Source: Nitrospirota bacterium (GTDB taxonomy: Bacteria; Nitrospirota; Thermodesulfovibrionia; Thermodesulfovibrionales; JdFR-85). Taken from it: DNA of 7,422 bases. Within the stretch, counting starts at the first letter, position 1. Every line of letters begins with the position of its first letter. Location of the stretch: NCBI GenBank assembly GCA_015485235.1, contig WFTX01000026.1, forward strand, positions 1-7,422, read 5' to 3'. The notes below the pieces were generated by a model, which had not been told where the DNA came from, searched no databases, and worked only from the letters and a program-made list of their open reading frames with translations. Both the position numbers and the translations under genes were made by a program. Positions 1-5,852 of the stretch are shown here, piece after piece.

Positions 1-1
1 C

Positions 2-658
2 TTCTATATCCAGGATGAGGCAGCCCAGCTCATCTCCCTCCTGCTTGACCCATCTCCAGGAGAAAGGATACTTGATGCCTGTGCAGCGCCGGGTGGAAAG
101 GCAACTCACCTTGCTGAACTTACCATTGAGAAGGCAGATATCGTGGCAGCGGATATCAGGCCTGAGCGACTGGGAATCCTCATGGAAAATCTCTCCCGCC
201 TGGATATCGGGTCTGTCAGGCCCCTTTCCATTGATGTCAGGGAACTCGGGCCGGAGCATTCCTACGACAGGATACTTCTTGATGCCCCCTGTTCATCGCT
301 GGGCGTGATTAGAAAAAACCCCGACGTCCGGTACCGTTACAACCGGAAAAACCTGCTCAAGGCCGCTGAAGCGGAACTGGAAATCCTCCAGGCCGTCTCA
401 GAACGCCTCCGGCCTGGGGGCCGGATTCTATACGCTGTATGCTCCTTCGAGCCTGAAGAAGGAGAGGAAGTCATCAGGAAGTTCTTGAATAAAAACCCTG
501 ATTTTTATATTATAGACATGGCGGAACTCTCCGGGACAGAATCCAGGAACTTTCTGGAACCCTTCAGGACTGAGAAGGGTTTTTTTCTCTCCCTCCCGCA
601 CCGTCACGGGATGGATGGCTTTTTCGGGGCACTGATGGAAAGAAAGGCAGGCAGATGA
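2..658 (+). CDS. rsmB: 16S rRNA (cytosine-C5) methyltransferase RsmB, C-terminal part (5' end outside window)
   Basis: This is the catalytic domain of a NOL1/NOP2/Sun-family RNA m5C methyltransferase, which methylates a cytosine of 16S rRNA (C967 in E. coli) using S-adenosylmethionine in the cytoplasm. The open frame runs in from the left edge and gives 218 residues here. Visible motifs are the SAM-binding DACAAPGGKATH (residues 25-36), DAPCSSLG with Cys97, and YAVCSF with Cys147. The two cysteines are 50 residues apart, matching the spacing of the E. coli RsmB pair Cys325/Cys375; the second would be the nucleophile and the first would aid product release. The N-terminal NusB-like region that separates RsmB from shorter relatives lies outside the window, so RsmB rather than another family member is inferred from sequence and context. 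The stop overlaps the next start by 4 nt (ATGA), indicating coupling to the PASTA gene. Confidence 0.9.
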   Translation, partial: FYIQDEAAQLISLLLDPSPGERILDACAAPGGKATHLAELTIEKADIVAADIRPERLGILMENLSRLDIGSVRPLSIDVRELGPEHSYDRILLDAPCSSLGVIRKNPDVRYRYNRKNLLKAAEAELEILQAVSERLRPGGRILYAVCSFEPEEGEEVIRKFLNKNPDFYIIDMAELSGTESRNFLEPFRTEKGFFLSLPHRHGMDGFFGALMERKAGR

Positions 659-1365
659 AGAAAATCTTTCATACCATAGTATACCTGATGATATTCGTTC
701 TGCTCACAGCCGGCGGGAGTTACATAACCTTCCGGCTTCTGGGTGGAAAAAAGACCCTGCCCGTGCCTGACCTGAAGGGTAAGGATCTTGTGGAAGCAAA
801 CAGGATCGTACTCCAGAGCAGACTCTATCTCAAGATTGACGGTGAGGAGTTCAGTACGGAACTCCCCTCGGGAAGGATTATCAGGCAGGACATCCCTCCA
901 GGTGAAAAGATAAAGGAAGGCAGGACGATACGGGTGATAATAAGCAAGGGCCCTCAGCATTTCTATATGCCTGATTTCACCGGCATTACACTGGATGAGG
1001 CCCGGGAGCTTGCAGCTGCAAAGAACATCAAGATAGCCAGGGTCATAGAGGTTAATTCCGGGACCTATGACCAGGATATCGTCATAGCCCAACGGCCCTC
1101 ACCAGAGGAACGTGGTGCAGGAAAGGTATACTTAGTAGTCAGCCGTGGCCATTATCCCGAGGAATATGTCTGTCCTGACCTTACGGGATTCCCTGTAGGT
1201 GAAGCAAAGTCGCTCCTTGAAAGGCTCGGCCTTGAAGTGGAGTTTGACGGATACGGCGGGAGCATCACATCCCAGAAGCCACCGCCAGGGAGCATTATAA
1301 AGAAGGGCGAGACAGTCAGACTGCAGCTCGAATACAAGGAGGAAGAACAGCTCAAATGGTTATGA
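655..1365 (+). CDS. Single-pass membrane protein with three PASTA domains
   Basis: The 236-residue protein has a short basic N-terminus (MKK), one hydrophobic segment at about residues 8-29, then three PASTA-type repeats at about 33-99, 101-165 and 170-227. Each repeat opens with a VPDL/MPDF/CPDL-F/L-x-G signature and carries the SQKPPPG-like or RQDIPPGE turn followed by a VxVxxSxG-type strand (VIISKGP, VVSRGH). The expected topology is cytoplasmic N-terminus with the PASTA domains outside the membrane. PASTA domains are known from penicillin-binding proteins and Ser/Thr kinases, where some bind peptidoglycan or muropeptides; no kinase or transpeptidase domain is present here. The start is the ATG overlapping the rsmB stop, with AAAGG at 643-647 seven nt upstream. 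It overlaps rpe by 10 nt. The function is unknown; a cell-envelope scaffold or sensor is a reasonable guess. Confidence 0.85.
   Translation: MKKIFHTIVYLMIFVLLTAGGSYITFRLLGGKKTLPVPDLKGKDLVEANRIVLQSRLYLKIDGEEFSTELPSGRIIRQDIPPGEKIKEGRTIRVIISKGPQHFYMPDFTGITLDEARELAAAKNIKIARVIEVNSGTYDQDIVIAQRPSPEERGAGKVYLVVSRGHYPEEYVCPDLTGFPVGEAKSLLERLGLEVEFDGYGGSITSQKPPPGSIIKKGETVRLQLEYKEEEQLKWL
1336..1342 (+). promoter_or_regulatory. Ribosome binding site for rpe
   Basis: AAGGAGG lies inside the end of the PASTA gene. It is 13 nt from the ATG at 1356 and 19 nt from the second in-frame ATG at 1362. The shorter distance favours 1356, although the ATG at 1362 would give the more typical ATGA overlap with the preceding stop. 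Confidence 0.6.
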
Positions 1366-2012
1366 TCGCACCATCAATACTTTCAGCGGATTTCAGGAAG
1401 CTGGGCAGTGAGATCAAGGCGGCTGAGGAGGCCGGTGCGGATCTCATACATGTAGACGTAATGGATGGACACTTCGTCCCCAACATGACGGTCGGCCAGG
1501 AGGTAGTAAGGGGAATCAGGGATACAACCGACCTGCCCTTTGACGTCCACCTGATGATTGAGGACCCTGACAGGTATATACAGGACTTTGCCTCTGCAGG
1601 AGCGGATATAATCACCGTTCATCAGGAGGCCGCTGTCCATTTGCACAGGACGGTCCAGTCCATACTGGAGGCAGGGAAGAAGCCCGGTGTCTCCATCAAC
1701 CCGGCGACTCCCGTCTCTGTTCTTGAAGAGATCCTGCCAGACCTCTATCTCGTCCTGATCATGTCAGTAAACCCCGGATTCGGTGGACAGGGTTTCATTC
1801 CCCAGTGCTTGGAGAAGATATCAAAACTCAGGAGGATGATCAGGGAGAGAAACCTTGATGTGCTGATAGAAGTGGACGGCGGGATCAAGACTTCCAATCT
1901 CAGAGAGGTATCCGATGCCGGTGCTGATATACTGGTTATGGGCTCTGCCTTCTTTGGAGCCGATGATTACGGAAATCTGATGAAAGAGATCAGGGAGAGA
2001 CTTGCAGGCTGA
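1356..2012 (+). CDS. rpe: Ribulose-phosphate 3-epimerase
   Basis: This cytoplasmic TIM-barrel enzyme interconverts D-ribulose 5-phosphate and D-xylulose 5-phosphate in the pentose phosphate pathway. The 218-residue length is normal for the family. All hallmark elements are present: APSILSADF at the N-terminus, HVDVMDGHFVPN with metal or active-site residues His32, Asp34 and Met36, DVHLM with His65, the phosphate-loop MSVNPGFGGQ (136-145), and EVDGG with catalytic Asp174. The start at 1356 is chosen because a strong AAGGAGG lies 13 nt upstream; starting at the ATG at 1362 would shorten the protein by only two residues. The gene overlaps the PASTA gene before it by 10 nt and the TPR gene after it by 11 nt, so it sits in the middle of a coupled operon. 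Nothing about it is unusual. Confidence 0.96.
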   Translation: MVMIAPSILSADFRKLGSEIKAAEEAGADLIHVDVMDGHFVPNMTVGQEVVRGIRDTTDLPFDVHLMIEDPDRYIQDFASAGADIITVHQEAAVHLHRTVQSILEAGKKPGVSINPATPVSVLEEILPDLYLVLIMSVNPGFGGQGFIPQCLEKISKLRRMIRERNLDVLIEVDGGIKTSNLREVSDAGADILVMGSAFFGADDYGNLMKEIRERLAG

Positions 2013-3096
2013 AGAGATATACAGCGAGGCCGAGAGGCTCCGCAGGCGGTCAAGGTATCCTGAAGCACTGAGGGCCTTCCGCAGGGCCAGAAGGCTTTTT
2101 GCAAAGAAGGCCGACCGGGAGGGTGAATTCATCTGTCTTATGGCCATGGGTGATATGCTCCGGATGTCAGGCCGTTACAGAGATGCTGAAAAGAACTATA
2201 GCGAGGCCCATGACCTGACCCGAAAACTCAGAAGCCCGTCACTACGGGCCGAGGCGGAGACAGGAATCGGCCTTTCCCTCCGTGGCAGAGGGGACTGGAG
2301 GGGTGCCCTCTCGCACTTCCGGAAGGCTAAGAGACATTTCCGGAAGACAGGAGATACTGAAGGACTGGCCTTTGTGCTCTGGGCCGAGGCAGGCGCCTGG
2401 CGCTACCGGGGGATGCCCGGAAAGTCCATTGCCCTGCTCAAGGAGGCACTCAAAACAGGCAGAGGCCTATCCAGTCCTGAACTTGAGGGTTACTGCCTCA
2501 ACGCACTGGGTGGCGCCAGCCGGGTTGCAGGCCTCAGGCATCTTTCCCTCCTTTATTACAGGAAGGCCAACGAAATCTTCTCTGAAACAAGGGACCGCTT
2601 CGGCCTTGCATACTCATTCTGCGGGATGGGAAACGCCGAAAGGATGTACGGCCGGTACCAGAACGCCCATGACTATTTCAGGAAGGCCCTCAGGGTCTAT
2701 GACCGGATAGGGGATATCGTCAGCTCCGCCTATACGCTCTGGAGCATCGGCCAGACCTATCTGATGGAAGGACGGCTACTCATGGCTGAACGCTTCTTCA
2801 ACCGGGCTGATGAGCGATTCAGGCAGACTTCTGATACGCGGGGAAGGGCCTATCATCTTCTGGGGCTTTCACAGGTCCATGCCCTCCGGGGGGACAGGAA
2901 GGCTGCCCTCAGGCTCCTTGAAAGGACGATCCGTATTACAGAGAAAGGGAACTACCTTCTTGAGAACTGTCACGCAAGAACGATCCATGACTGGCTCAGC
3001 GGAAGGGAGTCAGGTTTAACAGACATAAGGCCCGCCTGTTATAACAGGCTCGGTGTCAGGCTCAGATTCAGGGGGCTGCCCTTTAATATCCCCTGA
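2002..3096 (+). CDS. Tetratricopeptide-repeat protein, about eight TPRs, TTG start
   Basis: The 364-residue protein is nearly all helical repeats with a regular 40-residue period; units begin near residues 1, 41, 81, 121, 161, 201, 241 and 281. Each has the pattern of a small-residue turn, then YxxAxxxFxxAxxxF, then a polar linker such as KTGDTEGLA or QTSDTRGRA. The longer period resembles TPR proteins of the LGN/Rapsyn-like (TPR_12) type rather than the canonical 34-residue repeat. I see no signal peptide, membrane segment or enzymatic domain, so it is probably a cytoplasmic protein-binding scaffold. It is rich in Arg and Lys. The start is TTG overlapping the rpe stop, with GGGAG at 1993-1997 four nt upstream; the next in-frame ATG (2140) would remove the first repeat. 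The partner is unknown. The last 30 residues fall outside the repeats and overlie the palindrome and promoter-like site at 3016-3049. Confidence 0.8.
   Translation: MQAEEIYSEAERLRRRSRYPEALRAFRRARRLFAKKADREGEFICLMAMGDMLRMSGRYRDAEKNYSEAHDLTRKLRSPSLRAEAETGIGLSLRGRGDWRGALSHFRKAKRHFRKTGDTEGLAFVLWAEAGAWRYRGMPGKSIALLKEALKTGRGLSSPELEGYCLNALGGASRVAGLRHLSLLYYRKANEIFSETRDRFGLAYSFCGMGNAERMYGRYQNAHDYFRKALRVYDRIGDIVSSAYTLWSIGQTYLMEGRLLMAERFFNRADERFRQTSDTRGRAYHLLGLSQVHALRGDRKAALRLLERTIRITEKGNYLLENCHARTIHDWLSGRESGLTDIRPACYNRLGVRLRFRGLPFNIP
3016..3045 (+). promoter_or_regulatory. Candidate sigma70-type promoter for pgsA and downstream genes
   Basis: TTAACA (3016-3021) and TATAAC (3040-3045) each match the consensus at five of six positions and are 18 bp apart. 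The site lies inside the 3' end of the TPR gene. Transcription would start near 3052, leaving a leader of about 85 nt before pgsA. The -10 falls within a perfect palindrome, which would suit a repressor site. This is a pattern match only; such matches occur by chance. Confidence 0.35.
3034..3049. repeat. Perfect 16-bp palindrome overlapping the candidate -10
   Basis: GCCTGTTATAACAGGC reads identically on both strands with no spacer. It is coding (Ala-Cys-Tyr-Asn-Arg region of the TPR protein) and covers the TATAAC hexamer. A gapless palindrome of this length is expected only about 0.1 times in a random window of this size, so it may be a dimeric-regulator operator, although no regulator is identified. 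Confidence 0.45.
3068..3096 (+). other. Stem-loop over the TPR gene stop codon
   Basis: TCAGGGG (3068-3074) pairs perfectly with CCCCTGA (3090-3096) across a 15-nt loop. The 3' arm contains the TPR stop codon. No run of U follows, so it is not a standard intrinsic terminator; it could be part of a pgsA leader, an RNA stability element, or chance. Confidence 0.3.
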
Positions 3097-3101
3097 CAGT
3101 A

Positions 3102-3124
3102 GTGTCCAAAACAACTTTGGATAC
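3102..3124 (+). other. Stem-loop in the gap before pgsA
   Basis: GTGTCCAAA (3102-3110) pairs with TTTGGATAC (3116-3124), nine pairs including one G-U, around the five-nt loop ACAAC. It fills most of the only real intergenic space in the plus-strand run (3097-3138). No U tract follows. It lies 14 nt before the pgsA ATG, close to its ribosome binding site, so an effect on translation is possible. Confidence 0.35.
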
Positions 3125-3138
3125 CATATGAAGGCAGT

Positions 3139-3681
3139 ATGGCGGAGAAAACAGTGTCTTATCTGAACATACCAAACATCCTTACAATACTCAGGATCAT
3201 ACTCATACCCGTTTTTGTGAGTGCCCTCATATACAGGCGCTACCCACTCGCAATGTTCATCTTCATTGCTGCCGGTGTGACCGACCTTCTTGACGGGATG
3301 ATTGCCAGGGTCAGGAACGAACAGACGGAACTCGGAAAGTTTCTCGATCCCCTGGCTGACAAATTTCTCCTTGTTACATCCTTCATCCTCTTCGCGATAT
3401 ACGGCCTTGTTCCCACCTGGATGACGATAACCGTTCTGAGCAGGGATATAATCATAGTGATCGGCTGGCTCCTTATTTCACTCATCACCCATAAGACCCG
3501 GATCGAACCAACCCAGCTCGGCAAACTTGCAAACGCCTCACAGATGGTCCTCCTTGCATACATCCTTATTGAGCTGAACCTCCGGGAACTCCCCCTGCCC
3601 GACCCTGCCATACTCGTTTACATAACCGCCACTATCACAATAGCCTCAGGTCTTCACTATATCTACAGGGAGCTCATATAA
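3139..3681 (+). CDS. pgsA: CDP-diacylglycerol-glycerol-3-phosphate 3-phosphatidyltransferase (PgsA-type)
   Basis: This integral membrane enzyme makes phosphatidylglycerol phosphate from CDP-diacylglycerol and glycerol 3-phosphate, the committed step to phosphatidylglycerol and cardiolipin. At 180 residues it has the usual length. The family signature DxxDGxxARx8Gx3Dx3D is complete: Asp49, Asp52, Gly53, Ala56, Arg57, Gly66, Asp70 and Asp74. The N-terminal NIPNILTILRI is typical of PgsA, and several hydrophobic helices follow (about 17-33, 36-52, 77-93, 97-117, 133-147, 155-173). The later loop reads PTQLGKLANASQ, where most PgsA proteins have a GKxKT-like sequence, so another CDP-alcohol phosphatidyltransferase substrate cannot be fully excluded. 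The ATG is preceded by AAGG at 3131-3134. The stop overlaps the next start by 1 nt (TAATG). Confidence 0.88.
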   Translation: MAEKTVSYLNIPNILTILRIILIPVFVSALIYRRYPLAMFIFIAAGVTDLLDGMIARVRNEQTELGKFLDPLADKFLLVTSFILFAIYGLVPTWMTITVLSRDIIIVIGWLLISLITHKTRIEPTQLGKLANASQMVLLAYILIELNLRELPLPDPAILVYITATITIASGLHYIYRELI

Positions 3682-4982
3682 TGGCGGCCGTCAGGAATGG
3701 AAACACCGTAGACAGGGTCATCCCTGAAAGCCCTGCAGCCAGGGCAGGCATCAGGAAAGGGGACGTGATACTCACCCTGAACCGGAACCGGATCAGGGAC
3801 TCCATAGACCTCCTCTTCTATTCCGATGAACCCGTTCTTAACATATCCCTGAGAAGGGACGGAAAACTCCGGAGGATAAGGGTAGAGAGGGATGAAGCTG
3901 AACCCCTTGGAATAGAACTCCGGCCTTTCCCAATAAAGCGATGCCGTAACAGATGCATCTTCTGTTTTGTCCGTCAGCTTCCAAAGGGACTGAGAAAGAA
4001 CCTCTACATCAAGGACGAGGATTACAGACTCTCCTTTCTCTACGGGAACTATATAACACTTTCCAACCTGACCGATGCTGACAAAAAAAGGATACTTCAG
4101 CAGCGTCTAAACCCGCTTTATATCTCTGTTCATACCACAAACAATGAGCTCAGAAAAAGGATGCTCCGTGGAAACACCCACGTTGATATCATGAAGGAAC
4201 TCCGGTGGCTCTACACCAACCGGCTCAGGTTCCATGCCCAGATAGTCCTATGTCCCGGCTACAATGATGGAGAGGAGCTTGTCAGGACAATTAGCGACCT
4301 GCAGAAGTTCTATCCATACATCCTCTCCATTGCCGTTGTGCCCGTCGGACTCACAAAGCATGGAAACAGTGAACTCCGGCATGTCCAGAGGAAAGACGCC
4401 AGGGAGGCACTCAGAATAATCTCTGACTTTCAGAAACGGTGCAGGAAGAAATACGGCGATCCCCTCGTCTATGGTGCCGATGAACTCTACATCAAGGCGG
4501 AAAGAAAATTCCCTCCCCTCAGACTGTACGGAGATCTCCCCCAGATTGAAAACGGCGTAGGAATGATCCCCCTCTTCCTTTCAGAGATGAAGGAATTCCG
4601 TCCACCGGCATCTTCCACGCCGGGACGGCGGTTCCTCACGATAACAGGAACCTCTTTCTATCCTTTCCTGAAGGAGACCCTGGAACCATACAGGGAGATG
4701 TTACCCCTTGAGATCCTGCCTGTAGAGAACAGGTTCTTTGGAACCTCCGTCACGGTCACCGGGCTTCTGACAGGAAGGGACATAATATACACCCTCTCCG
4801 AGATAAGAGAGGACGGCGACATACTTCTTCTCCCGGATGTACTATTGAGAGAGACCGACAGCATACTCCTTGATGATGTTACAGTAAGAGACATTGAGGA
4901 AATTCTCGGCCTGGAGGTCAGGATTATCGAATCAAGCCCGGCAGGTCTGAAGAAAGGACTTGAGGAAAATGGTCAGGATTGA
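3681..4982 (+). CDS. PDZ-like / radical SAM / DUF512 domain protein of unknown function
   Basis: The 433-residue protein starts with a PDZ-like domain (about 8-70, including VIPESPAARAGIRKGDVIL). A radical SAM-type cluster motif follows, C88-x3-C92-x2-C95 in CRNRCIFCFVRQLPKGLRK, expected to hold a [4Fe-4S] cluster that cleaves S-adenosylmethionine. After it come the conserved stretches KDEDYRLSFLYGNYITLSN and YISVHTTN, CPGYNDG (191-197), PVGLTKH (221-227) and a C-terminal DUF512 region (about 220-420). This architecture is a widespread conserved family in anaerobes and cyanobacteria whose reaction has not been established to my knowledge. AGGGAG at 3667-3672 lies eight nt before the ATG, which overlaps the pgsA stop by 1 nt. 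The gene overlaps aroE by 14 nt. No membrane segment is seen. The family assignment is firm; the substrate is unknown. Confidence 0.9.
   Translation: MAAVRNGNTVDRVIPESPAARAGIRKGDVILTLNRNRIRDSIDLLFYSDEPVLNISLRRDGKLRRIRVERDEAEPLGIELRPFPIKRCRNRCIFCFVRQLPKGLRKNLYIKDEDYRLSFLYGNYITLSNLTDADKKRILQQRLNPLYISVHTTNNELRKRMLRGNTHVDIMKELRWLYTNRLRFHAQIVLCPGYNDGEELVRTISDLQKFYPYILSIAVVPVGLTKHGNSELRHVQRKDAREALRIISDFQKRCRKKYGDPLVYGADELYIKAERKFPPLRLYGDLPQIENGVGMIPLFLSEMKEFRPPASSTPGRRFLTITGTSFYPFLKETLEPYREMLPLEILPVENRFFGTSVTVTGLLTGRDIIYTLSEIREDGDILLLPDVLLRETDSILLDDVTVRDIEEILGLEVRIIESSPAGLKKGLEENGQD
4954..4958 (+). promoter_or_regulatory. Ribosome binding site deciding the aroE start
   Basis: AAGGA lies 10 nt before the ATG at 4969 but only one nt before the alternative TTG at 4960. 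This favours the ATG and a 280-residue AroE. Confidence 0.5.
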
Positions 4983-5811
4983 CGGAAAAACTGAGGTGAT
5001 CTGCATTATCGGAGATCCTGTAGAGCACAGCTTCTCCCCGGCGATGCATAACGCCGCATTCGAGTCCATCGGACTGAACTGCTGCTATCTGCCCTTCAGG
5101 GTGGAATCAGGCAAGCTCCCCGGTGCCATCAACGGCATCCGGGCACTGAACATCAGGGGTGCGAATGTGACCGTACCCCACAAGCAGGCCGTGATCCCCC
5201 TTCTTGACAGCATTGATGAAGAGGCTGAATTCATCAGAGCGGTCAATACCGTAAAAAATGACAACGGAATCCTTAAGGGTTATAACACCGACGGCAGAGG
5301 GTTCATGGAATCACTAAGAGAGGCGGAGATCGAAACTCGAGACAGGAGGATACTGGTTCTTGGAGCAGGAGGGGCCTCAAGGGCAGTGTGCTATTATCTG
5401 AGCCAGACCGCCTCGGAACTGTTTATTCATAACAGGAACCGCTCCCGGGGGCTGGACCTCATAAATGACCTGAAGAGTCTTGGAGGCAATGTATCTCTGG
5501 CAGAGGACCTGGATGTTGCCTCTCAGGCAGACATCCTGATAAACGCAACCTCCCTCGGACTCGGGCCGGATGACCCGCTTCCCATAGACCCTGACCTGCT
5601 CTCACCCGGCCAGACCGTCTGTGATCTCATATACTGGGAGACGCCTTTGCTGGTTGCAGCCCGCACGCGTGGTTGCAGGACCCTTAATGGCCTCGGAATG
5701 CTCCTCCATCAGGGAGTGCTGGCCTTCAGGATCTGGACCGGGATCACCCCGCCCGTTGACCTGATGCGGAAGGTTCTCAGGGAGGAGGTTGAAAGGAAAG
5801 GAAGGTTTTGA
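4969..5811 (+). CDS. aroE: Shikimate dehydrogenase (NADP+)
   Basis: AroE reduces 3-dehydroshikimate to shikimate with NADPH in the route to chorismate and aromatic amino acids; it is cytoplasmic. The 280-residue product has the family's usual length. The substrate-binding half shows GDPVEHSFSPAMHN (15-28, Ser21 and Ser23), NVTVPHK with catalytic Lys72, and NTDGRGF with Asp108. The nucleotide-binding half shows GAGGASRA (132-139) and the basic NRNRSR (155-160), expected to bind the NADP 2'-phosphate, then INATSLG (191-197), the DLIYWETPLL region (219-228) and NGLGMLLHQG with Gln248. I chose the ATG at 4969 over a TTG at 4960 because of Shine-Dalgarno spacing. The gene overlaps the preceding radical SAM gene by 14 nt. 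It is the last gene of the plus-strand run in this window and converges on the minus-strand cassette. Confidence 0.95.
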   Translation: MVRIDGKTEVICIIGDPVEHSFSPAMHNAAFESIGLNCCYLPFRVESGKLPGAINGIRALNIRGANVTVPHKQAVIPLLDSIDEEAEFIRAVNTVKNDNGILKGYNTDGRGFMESLREAEIETRDRRILVLGAGGASRAVCYYLSQTASELFIHNRNRSRGLDLINDLKSLGGNVSLAEDLDVASQADILINATSLGLGPDDPLPIDPDLLSPGQTVCDLIYWETPLLVAARTRGCRTLNGLGMLLHQGVLAFRIWTGITPPVDLMRKVLREEVERKGRF

Positions 5812-5852
5812 GTCCGGGAATTCCCATTACAGTCAGACAATTCCAACCGTGA
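5812..5852. other. Convergent intergenic gap, no clear terminator
   Basis: These 41 bp separate the aroE stop from the stop of the minus-strand gene. They contain a 10-bp palindrome GGGAATTCCC (5816-5825) without a loop, and a weak GGAATT...AATTCC pairing (5817-5822 with 5839-5844) with a 16-nt loop and no U tract. I see no intrinsic terminator for either direction, so termination may be Rho-dependent or transcripts may overlap. Confidence 0.5.

Noticed and set aside
15..308. 97-codon frame at the left edge
   Set aside because: It overlaps rsmB in another frame. The rsmB frame carries the methyltransferase motifs, while this frame is Ser/Arg/Pro-rich without any pattern.
604..1092. 162-codon minus-strand frame over the PASTA gene
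   Set aside because: It is a shadow of the rsmB end and PASTA gene, which show strong domain signals on the plus strand. It has no motif and no plausible neighbour.
4960..4968. TTG at 4960 as the aroE start
   Set aside because: The only Shine-Dalgarno-like sequence (AAGGA, 4954-4958) would be one nt away. The ATG at 4969 has suitable spacing and gives the usual AroE N-terminus.
1..5811. High count of TCAGG as a possible Chi-like or segregation motif
   Set aside because: Most copies are a codon ending in TC followed by the favoured Arg codon AGG, so codon use explains the skew without a recombination or segregation signal.
5816..5825. Palindrome GGGAATTCCC just after aroE, as a terminator
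   Set aside because: It has no loop and no U tract on either strand, so it cannot form a normal intrinsic terminator hairpin. Short palindromes of this length are common.
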